The position numbers and the translations under genes were made by a program. From contig DATNFO010000041.1 in assembly GCA_035606355.1 (NCBI GenBank), positions 62,001 through 126,000 of the forward strand: a stretch of DNA of 64,000 bases. Reading direction: 5' to 3'. A model generated the notes under the pieces. It was not told where the DNA came from. It saw nothing but the letters and a program-made list of their open reading frames with translations, and did not search any database. Numbering within the stretch: position 1 is the stretch's first letter; every line of letters begins with the position of its first letter. This document shows, one piece after another, positions 1 through 9,800 of this stretch. This stretch comes from Sulfopaludibacter sp035606355 (GTDB lineage: Bacteria; Acidobacteriota; Terriglobia; Bryobacterales; Bryobacteraceae).

Positions 1-511
1 TGCTGGAGAAGCCCGCGATGAAGATGCCGAGCGCGGTCGCGATGACCCACGTATTCGAATACGAGGTGCTGTACGGAGTGTAGAACGTCCAGCCCGTATC
101 GACGCCGCCCGCCAGCATCGCGAAGAGCGCCAGCGCGCCGCCGGCCACCAGCAGGTACCAGCTCAGCAGGTTGATACGCGGGAACGCAAGATCGCGCGCG
201 CCAATCATCATCGGAAGGAAGAAATTCCCGAGCGTCGCCGGTATGGATGGGAGGAGGAAGAAGAACACCATCGCCACGCCGTGCATCGTGAACAGCTTGT
301 TATAGGTTTCGCTGCTGACCAGGTCGCCCTGCGGCGTCAGCAACTCCACCCGGATCAGGGTAGCGAAAGCGCCGCCGATGAAAAAGAAAAAGGTTATGGT
401 GAACAGGTACAACAGACCGATGCGCTTGTGGTCTTTGGTAAGCAGCCAACTCTTCAGGCCGTAGCTGGCGTTTAAGTAATTCTCTCTTTCTTGTACTGCC
501 GCGGTAATCAT
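1..511 (-). CDS. ctaD: cytochrome c oxidase subunit I, 5' part only
   Basis: This is the N-terminal ~170 residues of the heme-copper oxidase catalytic subunit; the rest lies beyond the left edge. Translation from the ATG at 511 shows the typical start of subunit I: a short cytoplasmic segment with TKDHKRIG, then the first membrane helix. TMHGVAMVFFFLLP follows, carrying the histidine region of helix II that binds the low-spin heme, then PATLGNFFLPMMIGARDLAFPR, a family signature. It begins 4 bases after the subunit II stop and is the last visible gene of the ACIII-SCO-oxidase operon. In the membrane it would reduce oxygen to water and pump protons. The family call is secure; the oxidase subtype is inferred from the subunit II fusion next door. 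Confidence 0.95.
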   Translation of the reverse strand, partial: MITAAVQERENYLNASYGLKSWLLTKDHKRIGLLYLFTITFFFFIGGAFATLIRVELLTPQGDLVSSETYNKLFTMHGVAMVFFFLLPSIPATLGNFFLPMMIGARDLAFPRINLLSWYLLVAGGALALFAMLAGGVDTGWTFYTPYSTSYSNTWVIATALGIFIAGFSS

Positions 512-515
512 AAGT

Positions 516-1499
516 TCAACGTTTCGGTGTTGGAGTCGCACTCGGGGTTAGCGGTGCGTTGGTATTCACGGCCGGCGTCGCTGCCGGCGTTTGCGACAAA
601 GACTTCACGTATTCAATCAGTTGCAGTACGCCCTCTTCGGTGACCAGCCCCTGGAAAGTAGGCATTACCGGCTGGAATCCGGCCACGACCTTCGCGTTCG
701 GCTGCAGAATCGATTCCCGGATGTACGCCTCATCGGCATGAATGTCATTTCCGCTGGAAAGCCGGACGTTGCTGTTATATAAGCCGACCAGGCTCGGGCA
801 GCGGCCCGACCCGTCCGGATGGTGACAATTGCCGCAAGCCAGCGACATGAACAGCTTTTCTCCGTTTTCGGCAAGAGAACCCATGGCACGTCCGCCGCTC
901 AGCCAATCCTGGTAATCCTTGCGTTCCATGACATAGACCCAGCCGATCATGCCGGAGTGTTTCGTGCCGCAGTACTCGGCGCAGAACAGGTGATATTTGC
1001 CGGGCTTGGTGGGAGTGAACCACGTAGTGGAATAGCGGCCGGGGACTACGTCCTGCTTGGTCCGGAAGGCCGGGACGAAGAAGCTGTGGATCACATCCTC
1101 GCTGGTCATGGTCAGCTTGACGGGAACGCCGACCGGAATGTGCAGCTCGTTGATTTCGCGCTGGCCTTCCTGGTGCTGGAGCTTCCACATCCACTGCTTC
1201 CCGACGACGTAGATGTTCATCGCGTTGTTAGGCGGGCGGCTTTCGCGGAAGAAGATGCTGGCGCCCCACGTGAACATGATCATCGTGAGGCCGAAAGGAA
1301 TTACAGTCCAGAGAATCTCAAGCGCCATACCGCCGTGCACCACGGCCGGCAACTCCTGTTCGGAGCGGCGGCGATAGCGAATGGCGAAATAGAATAGCGC
1401 ACCAAAAATCAGTACCGTAAAGAAGACGCTGACGCCGAGCAGGAAGTAGAGAAGGTGGTCCACTTCCGGCGCGAAGGTGGATGCTTGTTCAGGAAACAT
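516..1499 (-). CDS. ctaC: cytochrome c oxidase subunit II with fused cytochrome c domain (caa3 type)
   Basis: The 327-residue protein accepts electrons at a CuA centre and passes them to subunit I. Two N-terminal membrane helices (about residues 15-40 and 58-80) are followed by the CuA cupredoxin domain. Its ligands are visible: a histidine in DVIHSFFVPAFR and the CAEYCGTKHSGM cluster with two Cys, His and Met. A C-terminal cytochrome c domain carries CGNCHH and a likely axial Met in PVMPTFQG. That fusion defines caa3-type oxidases. The tail after it is Pro/Thr-rich. It sits between the SCO gene and subunit I, so it belongs to the terminal oxidase served by the upstream alternative complex III. 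Confidence 0.95.
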   Translation of the reverse strand: MFPEQASTFAPEVDHLLYFLLGVSVFFTVLIFGALFYFAIRYRRRSEQELPAVVHGGMALEILWTVIPFGLTMIMFTWGASIFFRESRPPNNAMNIYVVGKQWMWKLQHQEGQREINELHIPVGVPVKLTMTSEDVIHSFFVPAFRTKQDVVPGRYSTTWFTPTKPGKYHLFCAEYCGTKHSGMIGWVYVMERKDYQDWLSGGRAMGSLAENGEKLFMSLACGNCHHPDGSGRCPSLVGLYNSNVRLSSGNDIHADEAYIRESILQPNAKVVAGFQPVMPTFQGLVTEEGVLQLIEYVKSLSQTPAATPAVNTNAPLTPSATPTPKR

Positions 1500-1523
1500 A
1501 AGGTAGATTACCCATTGTGAAAA

Positions 1524-2408
1524 TTATCCAGCCCGCCTCTCGCCGCCAGGGTGCGGTTTGCGCTCGCGTCGAAACGCGACAACCAAAAACGCGCCGCAGA
1601 TCAGCACAAAGCCGGCGCCGCTCAGCCGCAGAGTATTCATGGCGAGAGCGCCGTATTTTCCGGTAGCGGGGTCGTAATGATAACAGAACAGCAGTATGGC
1701 GTCGACCGGCGTGCCGATCTTATTGTTTGACGCTTCCACCAAACCGAGTCGCAAATCGCGCGGCGAATACTCCACCCCGTAGAAGTAGCGGCTGAGGCGC
1801 CCATCGGGTGTCAGCACCATTACTCCACTGGCGTGCGCGAACTGCTCGGTCTTGGGGTCGTACTTATAATGAAAGCCCACAGCATCGGTGAGCGCTTTGA
1901 TGTTGGCTTCGTCGCCGGTCAGGAAGTGCCACCCGTTGGCGGTGTTCGGGCGATTGTAGCGCTTGAGATACGTTTCCTTTTTCGCCGCGGCTATTTCCGG
2001 CGTGTCCTTAGGGTCAAAGCTGACGGACACTACTTCGAAATCCTGACCCGCGTTGAAACTCACCACCTTGAGCGCACTCTCCAGACCGGTGAGGATTTGC
2101 GTGCACAGCATGGGGCAGCGATAGTAGACCAGTGCGAGGATAACGGGCTTTTTGGAATGAAAAAATGTAGAGAGCGGAACAGAGCGGCCGGCTTCATCCT
2201 TGAACGTCAGGTTGAGCGGGACCTGCTCATCGAGTTTCTGGTCAATTCCGACGCCCTGCAAAGCGCCGGGGAGCGCAGGCCTCAAATTCGTATCCTGCAG
2301 ACTGTACGACTGTTGCGCGGGTGCGGGTTGCCCCGGCTGCGCGCCGGCGGCAAACGCCGCCGCAAGGCCCATGAAAGCGAATTTCCCAATTACTGAATAA
2401 CGAAACAT
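1524..2408 (-). CDS. SCO1/SenC family copper chaperone for oxidase assembly
   Basis: The protein has 294 residues. An N-terminal signal/anchor (residues about 8-24) is followed by a thioredoxin-fold SCO domain with the copper-binding CPMLC pair (C98, C102) and the distal histidine in FAHASGV. A second hydrophobic helix lies near the C-terminus (about residues 262-280), with a basic tail. SCO proteins deliver copper to, or reduce, the CuA site of oxidase subunit II, which is the next gene. The ATG overlaps the stop of the upstream gene as TAATG, so translation is coupled. The C-terminal helix is typical of the long SCO variants seen in ACIII-oxidase operons. Family assignment is firm; metallochaperone versus thiol reductase role is not decided. 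Confidence 0.93.
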   Translation of the reverse strand: MFRYSVIGKFAFMGLAAAFAAGAQPGQPAPAQQSYSLQDTNLRPALPGALQGVGIDQKLDEQVPLNLTFKDEAGRSVPLSTFFHSKKPVILALVYYRCPMLCTQILTGLESALKVVSFNAGQDFEVVSVSFDPKDTPEIAAAKKETYLKRYNRPNTANGWHFLTGDEANIKALTDAVGFHYKYDPKTEQFAHASGVMVLTPDGRLSRYFYGVEYSPRDLRLGLVEASNNKIGTPVDAILLFCYHYDPATGKYGALAMNTLRLSGAGFVLICGAFLVVAFRRERKPHPGGERRAG

Positions 2409-3148
2409 TACTTGCCTGATTTGCTCTTGCTCGTATTTGAAGTACCGCCGCTGTACGGCGGCACGCCGTTTCGATTCGCTGGGTACGTTCCCGGCACGCC
2501 TTCGCGATGCGGACCTCCCGGAGCGGGAGGAGCGGAAGGTTGATTTCCGGTTCCCGCACCCGGCTGTTGAGTCGGGTTTGCCGGCGGCTGTGTGGAACCG
2601 GCGGCGGCTTGACTGCCGCTGAGTTCACCGGCCAGAGGACCGCCGATCTGATTCATCACGGGACCCAATCCCGATTCGCTGGGCACTGTCACATTGGCCG
2701 CCGCGCTCTGCGGACCGTTGTCCGGGCGCGCAGGCAATCCGCGCTGCGCCAGAATTTCCATGGCGCGATCGATCGGGATGCGGACCGTGCCGGATCCCTG
2801 ATCCACCCAGCCGTAGCTATTCAGGATCTGGTTTTCGGCGGCACGCATCTGCTCCATATCGAGAATGTCGGAGGGCTGCAGCCGCGGTTGAGGCGGCTCG
2901 CTGCGCGCATCCATTTCAACTCCCTGCTCCACGCGCGAAGGTAGCGGACCACCAGATTGCTGCAGGAAAAAATGAAAGATGCCGAACAGAAGGGCGAGCA
3001 CCGCGATGCAGATGAGCACCAGGGCTATGCCGAACTTGCCGACTGCCCACTCGTCGACATCGACGACTTCATGGCCGACGTTGGGGTTGTTCAGATCCGG
3101 CAGATGCACGTCGTGCTCTTCGCGCGACGGATGTCTATTCTCTGCCAT
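2408..3148 (-). CDS. single-TM protein of unknown function in the ACIII-oxidase operon
   Basis: I do not recognise a named family for this 246-residue protein. A ~35-residue charged cytoplasmic segment is followed by one clear membrane helix (about residues 37-62) and an extracytoplasmic part. That part has one compact block, SYGWVDQGSGTVRIPIDRAM followed by EILAQRGLP, which looks conserved in similar operon proteins as far as I recall. The remaining ~120 residues are low-complexity, rich in Pro, Gly, Ala, Gln and Ser. Its start overlaps the actF stop by 14 bases and its stop overlaps the SCO start, so it is co-translated with both. It is probably a small accessory or assembly factor bridging ACIII and the oxidase; this is inference from position. 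Confidence 0.75.
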   Translation of the reverse strand: MAENRHPSREEHDVHLPDLNNPNVGHEVVDVDEWAVGKFGIALVLICIAVLALLFGIFHFFLQQSGGPLPSRVEQGVEMDARSEPPQPRLQPSDILDMEQMRAAENQILNSYGWVDQGSGTVRIPIDRAMEILAQRGLPARPDNGPQSAAANVTVPSESGLGPVMNQIGGPLAGELSGSQAAAGSTQPPANPTQQPGAGTGNQPSAPPAPGGPHREGVPGTYPANRNGVPPYSGGTSNTSKSKSGK

Positions 3149-4337
3149 GCAGGAGAGCCTCCTCGATTTCCGGTTCGTTGACGGGCAGCAGTGGCCGCTT
3201 CTCCAACTGCGTCAAGAAGTATGCCAGCCAGATGCCACCGATACCGATTGGGGCGGTAATATCCATCCAACTCACGCCCAGGGACCCTTTCAGGAAGTCC
3301 GGCGCCACGAGCCAATAAACATCGACATAGCGCATGAACAGGATGAAGAGGGAGATGGCGGCGAGCAATTTGAAATTGCGTTTCAGGTCGCGCGAGAGCA
3401 GCAGCGCGAAAGGCAGTGCAAAGTGGCCCACCACCAACAAGAGGGCAACGTACTGCCAGCCGCCCCGGAGACGTTCCAGGTACCACGGGATTTCGTCAGG
3501 CAGATTGCCCGCCCAGATGATGAGGAACTGCGAAAAGGAGAAGTACGCCCAAGTCATCACGAGCGCTAGCATGAGCTTTCCCAAATCGTGCAGGTGGCGC
3601 GGCGTCAGAACGCGAGACATCGGCTCGCGATAGGAGAGCAGCACCATCACCGTGATCAGAAACGCCATCGACGAGAGGCCCTGGCCGGCGACGAACAGCA
3701 GCCCGAACATGGTTGAGAACCAGTGCGGATCCAGCGACAGCACCCAATCCGTTGCCATGAAGGTGATGCTGAAGACCCAGAAAATCAGCCCGGGGCCGGC
3801 GAGAGCTGCCATTTTGCTCTGCGCGCGCGGGTTGGCATCGCGGTCCTGAATGAGCGACCATCGATTGAAAAACCATCCCAGGAACGACCACCCGAGCAGG
3901 TAAACGACTGCGCGTCCAATAAAGAACGGCACGTTGAGATAGGCCTGCTTGTGCTTGAGCGCTTCATCGGCCGCCACGATGTTGGGATGCGCCCACTGAT
4001 ACAGATAAGGGATGCCGATTGCGATCGGGATGAACAGCAGCGCGATGAGTGGAAGGGTACGGGCTGCCGCTTCCGCGGGCCGGCGAATCACGATACCCCA
4101 GGCGCCGCCCGTAAGGTATTGCAGCATGAGCCACGCCAGGCAGCCGAGCGAGACCCCAACATAGAAGACGTAAGACCAGAGATAGGAACGGTAGAACTGT
4201 TCGGGCGAGACAAGGAAGAATCCGGCGATGGTCAATACCGCGCCGATCAAGCCCACGATGAGCGCGCGGCCACGCCACGAACGAAGTTCGGATTGAAGCG
4301 TCGCGGAAACGGCGAAATCCGGGATCGATGCTGTCAT
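3135..4337 (-). CDS. actF: alternative complex III quinone-binding membrane subunit ActF
   Basis: A 400-residue polytopic membrane protein with about ten hydrophobic helices, of the NrfD/PsrC-like type found as the sixth ACIII subunit. ActF and ActC together form the membrane arm of ACIII, which oxidises menaquinol and hands electrons to the periplasmic cytochromes. The sequence opens with a short polar segment, then helices separated by short loops, with polar residues inside helices (for example WAHPNIVAADEALKHK after helix 3). The ATG overlaps the actE stop as ATGA. Position directly after actE and the size distinguish it from ActC. Assignment rests on topology and gene order more than on single motifs. 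Confidence 0.92.
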   Translation of the reverse strand: MTASIPDFAVSATLQSELRSWRGRALIVGLIGAVLTIAGFFLVSPEQFYRSYLWSYVFYVGVSLGCLAWLMLQYLTGGAWGIVIRRPAEAAARTLPLIALLFIPIAIGIPYLYQWAHPNIVAADEALKHKQAYLNVPFFIGRAVVYLLGWSFLGWFFNRWSLIQDRDANPRAQSKMAALAGPGLIFWVFSITFMATDWVLSLDPHWFSTMFGLLFVAGQGLSSMAFLITVMVLLSYREPMSRVLTPRHLHDLGKLMLALVMTWAYFSFSQFLIIWAGNLPDEIPWYLERLRGGWQYVALLLVVGHFALPFALLLSRDLKRNFKLLAAISLFILFMRYVDVYWLVAPDFLKGSLGVSWMDITAPIGIGGIWLAYFLTQLEKRPLLPVNEPEIEEALLHGRE

Positions 4338-4981
4338 TTGGCACCTCCCGGCGGCACGGCGTTGGTCGACCCCGGTTGCATCTCGCCGGGATTTTGAACC
4401 GTGACCGGCTGGTCTAGTTGAGAACGGTTTTCAGGCGGCACGTCGTTGATATTGGCGTTATGAGAAAGTTGCAGGGCGCGCACGTAGGCCACGATGGCCC
4501 AACGGTCGCGCGGGTTGATCTGCTCGGCGTAATCCGGCATGGCTCCGAAGCCGTTGGTGATCACGTCAAAGATGTACCCGTCCGGCGCATTGCGCAGGCG
4601 GGCGATGTGATATGAGGGCGGGTGGCGATACCCACGGCGCACGATCATGCCTGCGCCGTCGCCTAAGCGATCGTGACAGGGCGCGCAGTAGATGTTGAAA
4701 CGCTGCTGGCCGCGGTCGAGCACCTCGCGTGTAACCGGAAACGGCATTTGCGCAACGGGTTTACCGTCCGGGCCCATGCCCTGGTAATAGGCGGTATCGT
4801 CATCGAGATGGCCGCGCGGAATTGTGCCGGGAATCAACGGGCGCTCGGAGCGGCCGTCGGCAAAAAAATCGCTCGGGCGCAAAGGAATGTACTTCGGCTG
4901 GTCGTGCATGTCCTGCCGGCAACCGGCGGCAACAAATGCGAGCGCCAGGCCGAGCGAGGCAATCGGGAGATTAATGCGCAA
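4334..4981 (-). CDS. actE: alternative complex III monoheme cytochrome c lipoprotein ActE
   Basis: A 215-residue lipoprotein cytochrome. I chose the TTG at 4981 because GGAGG lies 9 bases upstream and because it places a clean lipoprotein signal (LGLALAFVAAGC, Cys about residue 19) at the N-terminus; a farther ATG at 5023 would bury that signal. The heme site is CAPCH, with a later Met in GAMPDYAEQINPRDRW as probable sixth ligand. It overlaps the actD stop by 11 bases and the actF start by 4. In ACIII, ActE is a membrane-anchored monoheme cytochrome that relays electrons out of the complex, here presumably to the caa3 oxidase encoded downstream. Confidence 0.9.
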   Translation of the reverse strand: MRINLPIASLGLALAFVAAGCRQDMHDQPKYIPLRPSDFFADGRSERPLIPGTIPRGHLDDDTAYYQGMGPDGKPVAQMPFPVTREVLDRGQQRFNIYCAPCHDRLGDGAGMIVRRGYRHPPSYHIARLRNAPDGYIFDVITNGFGAMPDYAEQINPRDRWAIVAYVRALQLSHNANINDVPPENRSQLDQPVTVQNPGEMQPGSTNAVPPGGAK

Positions 4982-5510
4982 CGTCGGATACCTCCGTGGG
5001 TTCGAAAGTTCCGAGGAACGCACTCACTTTTTCGTGGTCGTACAACGGGTCGCTGGCTTCGATGCAGAGGAAAAACCGGTCGCGCGATGCGGAGGAAAAT
5101 CGCGACACGTTGAACGTTGGATGGTACGGCATCGGGAAGCCGCAAAGCGCCATCAAGCCGAGCACCGAAGTGATCGAGGCGAACAGAATCGTGAGCTCGA
5201 ACGTGATGATGATATAGGCAGGCCAGCTATTGAGCGGCCGGCCGGCAATGTTGATCGGGAAATTAAAGACGGTGATGTAATACTGCAGCAGAAAGCCGGT
5301 GAGACCGCCGCAAATCCCTCCGCACAGCACCAGGAACGGCAATATATTCTTGTGCAGGTGCAGCGCGTCGCTCAGTTCTTCGATGGGGAACGGCGTGTAG
5401 GCGTCCAGCTTCCGGTACCCTTGCTCCCTCGCCGTGCGTGCGGCAGTGACGAGCGAGGTCGGGTTATCGAATTCGGCCATGACGCCGTAGATGGGCTTAT
5501 TGACGCTCAT
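4971..5510 (-). CDS. actD: alternative complex III subunit ActD (DUF3341)
   Basis: A 179-residue protein matching the DUF3341/ActD layout. An N-terminal soluble segment (IYGVMAEFDNPTSLVTAA then YTPFPIEEL) is followed by two membrane helices (about residues 58-80 and 97-120) and a C-terminal soluble segment ending with a PLYDHEKVSAFL region. ActD is a structural membrane subunit of ACIII without cofactors. It is translationally coupled to actC (ATGA overlap at 5507-5510) and overlaps actE. Order and domain layout make the call secure. Confidence 0.92.
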   Translation of the reverse strand: MSVNKPIYGVMAEFDNPTSLVTAARTAREQGYRKLDAYTPFPIEELSDALHLHKNILPFLVLCGGICGGLTGFLLQYYITVFNFPINIAGRPLNSWPAYIIITFELTILFASITSVLGLMALCGFPMPYHPTFNVSRFSSASRDRFFLCIEASDPLYDHEKVSAFLGTFEPTEVSDVAH

Positions 5511-6895
5511 CCGCGGACCTCCTCCTCCTCGATTTTGGCTTGCGGCAGAAGTGTGCGAACTTCAAAAATCGAAATCATGGGCAGTAGGCGGATGAACAGG
5601 AAGAACAGGAACATGAACATGCCGATGGTGCCGATGAACGTGGCCCAATCCCAACGCGTGGCGTGAAACTCGCCCCATGACGACGTCAGGAAATCCTGAG
5701 CCAGGCTGCTGACGATGATCACGTAGCGTTCGAGCCACATGCCGATCAGCACCACGATGGAAGAGATGAAGAGCAGCACCGGACTGGAGCGGACGCGTTT
5801 GAACCAGAGGAACTGCGGAGCAACGATGTTGCACGTCAACAGCGACCAGTACGAGACGGCGTAGGGTCCGGCCATGCGATGCCAGATGGCCGCCGATTCG
5901 TAAACGTTCGAGCTGTACCACGCCGTGAACGTTTCCATGATGTACGCGTACGCGACAATCAATCCCGTGGCAAGCATTACCTTGCCGCAATTATCGAGGT
6001 GCCTGGCGGTGATGAGGCCTTGCATCCCGTAGACGGCGCGCAGCGGAATGGCCAGCGCGAGCACCATGGCGAAACCGGAGTAGATGGCGCCGGCCACGAA
6101 GTAAGGTGGAAAGAACGTGCTGTGCCAGCCGGGAAGGATAGCGATTGTGAAGTCGAAGCTCACGACGGTGTGAACGGAGAGCACCAGGGGCGTCGCCAGC
6201 CCGGCGAGCAGCAGGGTAGCCGTCTCGTAAATCGACCAGTGCCGGGCGGACCCGCGCCAACCCATCGACAGAATGCCGTATATATATTTGCCGAAGCGGT
6301 TGCCCGCGCGATCGCGCAGGGTAGCCAGATCGGGCATCAGGCCGACATACCAGAACAGCAGCGACACCGTCCCGTACGTCGACACCGCAAAAACGTCCCA
6401 GACCAGCGGGCTACGGAACTGCGGCTGTACGCCCATCGTATTGGGATACGGAAACAGCCAGTAAGCCAGCCATGGACGGCCGAGGTGGAGAATCGGGAAC
6501 ATGCCCGCGCACGCTACGGCGAACAGCGTCATGGCTTCGGCGAACCGGTTGATGGAGTTGCGCCAGCGCTGATTGAGCAGCAGCAGAATGGCAGAGATCA
6601 GCGTGCCCGCGTGACCGATTCCGATCCACCACACGAAGTTCGTGATGGCGAAGCCCCACATGACCGGGGTCCGAATCCCCCACAGGCCCACGCCCTTGGC
6701 AAAAAGAAGGACCATTGCCAGGAGCAACAGCATTAACAAGGTGAAGCCGACTCCAAAGCACGCCAGCCAGAAAACCGGCGGCCGCTTTTGTGTCAGCACT
6801 ACGCTGGCGATCTTATCTGTGACCGTCTCGAACGTGTATCCGGGAGAAATGATGGCCGATCGCGGCGTTTCGATTACGTGTCGTTCATCTGGCAT
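5507..6895 (-). CDS. actC: alternative complex III NrfD-family membrane subunit ActC
   Basis: A 462-residue NrfD/PsrC-type protein with about ten membrane helices. The N-terminal ~40 residues are cytoplasmic. Helix motifs typical of ActC are present, for example FVWWIGIGHAGTLISAILLL, which includes the histidine of the quinol-binding region, and later GWRGSARHW and the ETFTAWYSSNVYE segment. ActC is the principal quinol-oxidising subunit and contacts the iron-sulfur part of ActB. It starts 4 bases after the actB stop and overlaps actD by 4. Length and order match ACIII operons. Confidence 0.95.
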   Translation of the reverse strand: MPDERHVIETPRSAIISPGYTFETVTDKIASVVLTQKRPPVFWLACFGVGFTLLMLLLLAMVLLFAKGVGLWGIRTPVMWGFAITNFVWWIGIGHAGTLISAILLLLNQRWRNSINRFAEAMTLFAVACAGMFPILHLGRPWLAYWLFPYPNTMGVQPQFRSPLVWDVFAVSTYGTVSLLFWYVGLMPDLATLRDRAGNRFGKYIYGILSMGWRGSARHWSIYETATLLLAGLATPLVLSVHTVVSFDFTIAILPGWHSTFFPPYFVAGAIYSGFAMVLALAIPLRAVYGMQGLITARHLDNCGKVMLATGLIVAYAYIMETFTAWYSSNVYESAAIWHRMAGPYAVSYWSLLTCNIVAPQFLWFKRVRSSPVLLFISSIVVLIGMWLERYVIIVSSLAQDFLTSSWGEFHATRWDWATFIGTIGMFMFLFFLFIRLLPMISIFEVRTLLPQAKIEEEEVRG

Positions 6896-6899
6896 AACG

Positions 6900-9800
6900 T
6901 TACGCCTCCTCGATCTCCGGATTGGGGTTGCGGAAGGTGGCCAGATACGTGGTGCGCGGACGAGTGTTGAGGTCGGCTAGCAACCCGTAGTTAGATTTCT
7001 CGGCTTTCATTTTGCTGACGCGGCTGTTGGGATCGTTGATGTCGCCGAAGATGATGGCTTCGGTCGGACAAGTGGCCTGGCAGGCGGTTTGGATTTCACC
7101 GTCGCGAATGGGACGATTCTCCCGTTCCGAATCGATCTTGGCGGAGTTGATGCGCTGCACGCAGTACGTGCATTTCTCCATCACACCGCGGCTGCGCACG
7201 GTCACGTCCGGATTGCGCAGCAGTTTCAGGCTGGGAGTTTCGTAATCGCTGAACAGGTAGAAGTTGAACCGCCGGACTTTGTACGGGCAGTTGTTGGAAC
7301 AATAGCGCGTGCCCACGCAGCGGTTGTAGACCATATCGTTCAGGCCTTCCGCGCTGTGGCTGGTGGCTTGCACGGGACAAACCAGCTCGCAGGGAGCGTT
7401 CTCGCATTGCATGCAAGGGACCGGCTGATTGTACATGGCCGGCCGGTTGATGTCGCCGCTGTAGTAAGTGTCCACTCGCAGCCATTGCATGATGCGGCCG
7501 CGGCGGACCTGATCTTTCCCCACCACAGGAATATTGTTTTCCGCCTGGCAGGCGATGATGCACGCGCTGCAACCGGTGCAGGCATTCAAATCGATGGCCA
7601 TGCCCCATGCGTGACCCTTGCTGTAATCCCACTCGGGATACATGGTCAGAGTGCGCGGCGGAACTTCGGCTCCTTCGTGCACACTCTCGGGGTCTTTCAC
7701 ATACTCGGTGATGTCGCCTTTGTGAATAATATGGCGGCGCGTATCGAGCATGTGCTGGTTTTGCTGAGTAGCGAAGACATACTTGCCGGAGACCTTGTGC
7801 GCTTCCATGCCGACGTCCTGCCACATCGCTTGCGAGGTGCGGAAACCGTAGGCGTTGAAGCCGAAGCCCGTGCCGGAGCGGCCGGCCTTCGTGCGGCCAT
7901 AACCCAGGTGCAGCGTGACGCTGCCGTCAGCGTGGCCCGGTTGAATCCAAACGGGGGCTTTGATCGTGCGGCCCTGATACGTGAGTTCCACCATCGGGGC
8001 GCCCTCGTCCATTCCGACGTCGAGCGTTTCGTAGTAGACGCCGAGCGGACCGGCGGTTGCCGGACTCATGATCGCCGCGTTGTCCCACGTGAGCTTTGTG
8101 ACCGGCTTGGGCAGTTCCTGAAGCCACCCGGCATTAGCGAAGCGCCCGTCGTAAATTGTCGGGTCGGGGCGGAACACGACTTCGAGCTTCCCGTTTAACT
8201 TCGGCCGCTGCGAAGGAGTGAGTGCGCCGCCGTTGACCTTCGGCGTCTTCAGCGGCAGCGCGGAGTTGGCCATCACGCCATCGTGCACGGTGCGGCGCCA
8301 CCAGGCTTCGAAATCGCCGCCTGTATGCTGCTTCTGCCAGTAGCCGCGAACAATCTCGTACCCGGCAAGCTGCGGCTGATCCGTCATCATCTGCAGCACT
8401 TCGTAAGAGGATCTGCCGTTGTACAGCGGCAGGATCAGCGGCTGCTGAATCGAAACGGTTCCATCGAAGGCGCGAGCGTCACCCCACGCTTCCAGGAAGT
8501 GCGCCTCCGGCAGGCGCCACTGGCAAACGTCGCTGGTTTCATCCTGCGATTGCGCGAGATGAATGCGCATGGCGGCCTTCTTGAGCCGCTCTCCCATTCC
8601 CAGTTCGACCGGCGCGTTGTACACGGGATTGCCGCCCAAAATCAGCAGCACGTCGACCGCCCCGGAATCCAAATCGTGCACCAGATCCTGCAGCGATGCC
8701 ACCTGATCCACGGGATTGGCTTCGATCGGGTCCGTGTAGAACACCGTCTTTCCGGTGTTGCCGAGCGACTCGTTCATCAAGTGGGCGAGTGCGTGAACAA
8801 CGGGAGGCTGCTGCTCGCCGGCGATCACCACAGAGGCGCCCTTATTCCGCTGCAGATCGCGCGCGATTGGGCCGATCCATTTATAGATGTCGTGATTATC
8901 GCCGTTGGTTGGGCCGTTGGCGATTCCGATGCCCCTACTCAGCGCCCAGGCGAATTCTTCGATATCGGTCGCACGCAGCGCCAGGCGATGGTCGGCTTTG
9001 CAGCCGGTGGCCGTTGGCATCGGCTCCACAACGTACAGCCGGTTCATGGCGGTGTTGCCACCCTGCACGCGGCGTCGAGCGGAGAACTGCCGTGCGTAGC
9101 GCAGCGAGCCGGGGCCCGAGGCGAGGAAATCGGAATCGAGCGAAACCACGACGTTGGCTTTCGAAAAGTCGTAGTAAGTGTTCGTCGGTGTGCCGAATGC
9201 CTGCTGGGCGGCCGCGCGCGCGCTGTGAGCGCCTGCCGGCTCCCACTGATGCCATTTCATCGCCGGATACAGTTGCTTGATACGCGACAACTGGTCCGCC
9301 ATGGTCGGAGAGGAGATGGTCTCGGTCAGAATTCGCAGGCCGGCGCCGTTCTTCGCTTTCTGAGCCTCCATCAACTGCCCGAACTCGCCCATGAACTCGC
9401 CCCAGGAACGGATGTCGTCGTTGTACGTCAGCGAGTTGGAGCGATCGGGATCGTAAAGCTGGAGCACCGACGCCTGCGAGAATTGATCGCATGCGCCGAG
9501 CGTCGCCGGGTGCTCCGGATTGCCTTCCACCTTCGTGGGACGGCCTTCATGACTTTCCGCAAGCAGGCCGTTGGCAACGCCGCTGAGACTCATCGCGGTG
9601 GCGTAAAACAGGGGACGCCCCGGAATCAACTCCTCGGGTTGCCGGATGTACGGCATGATGTGCTCGGTAGGCTGGCGGGTGCAGGCGGTCAGACCGGCAA
9701 GAGCCAAGGAGGCGCCCATGACCTTCAAAAAATTGCGGCGGCCTTCATCGGGCGATTCATCTTCAGCCCAGCCGATTGCCTGCTGGGGAAATTCCCGCTC

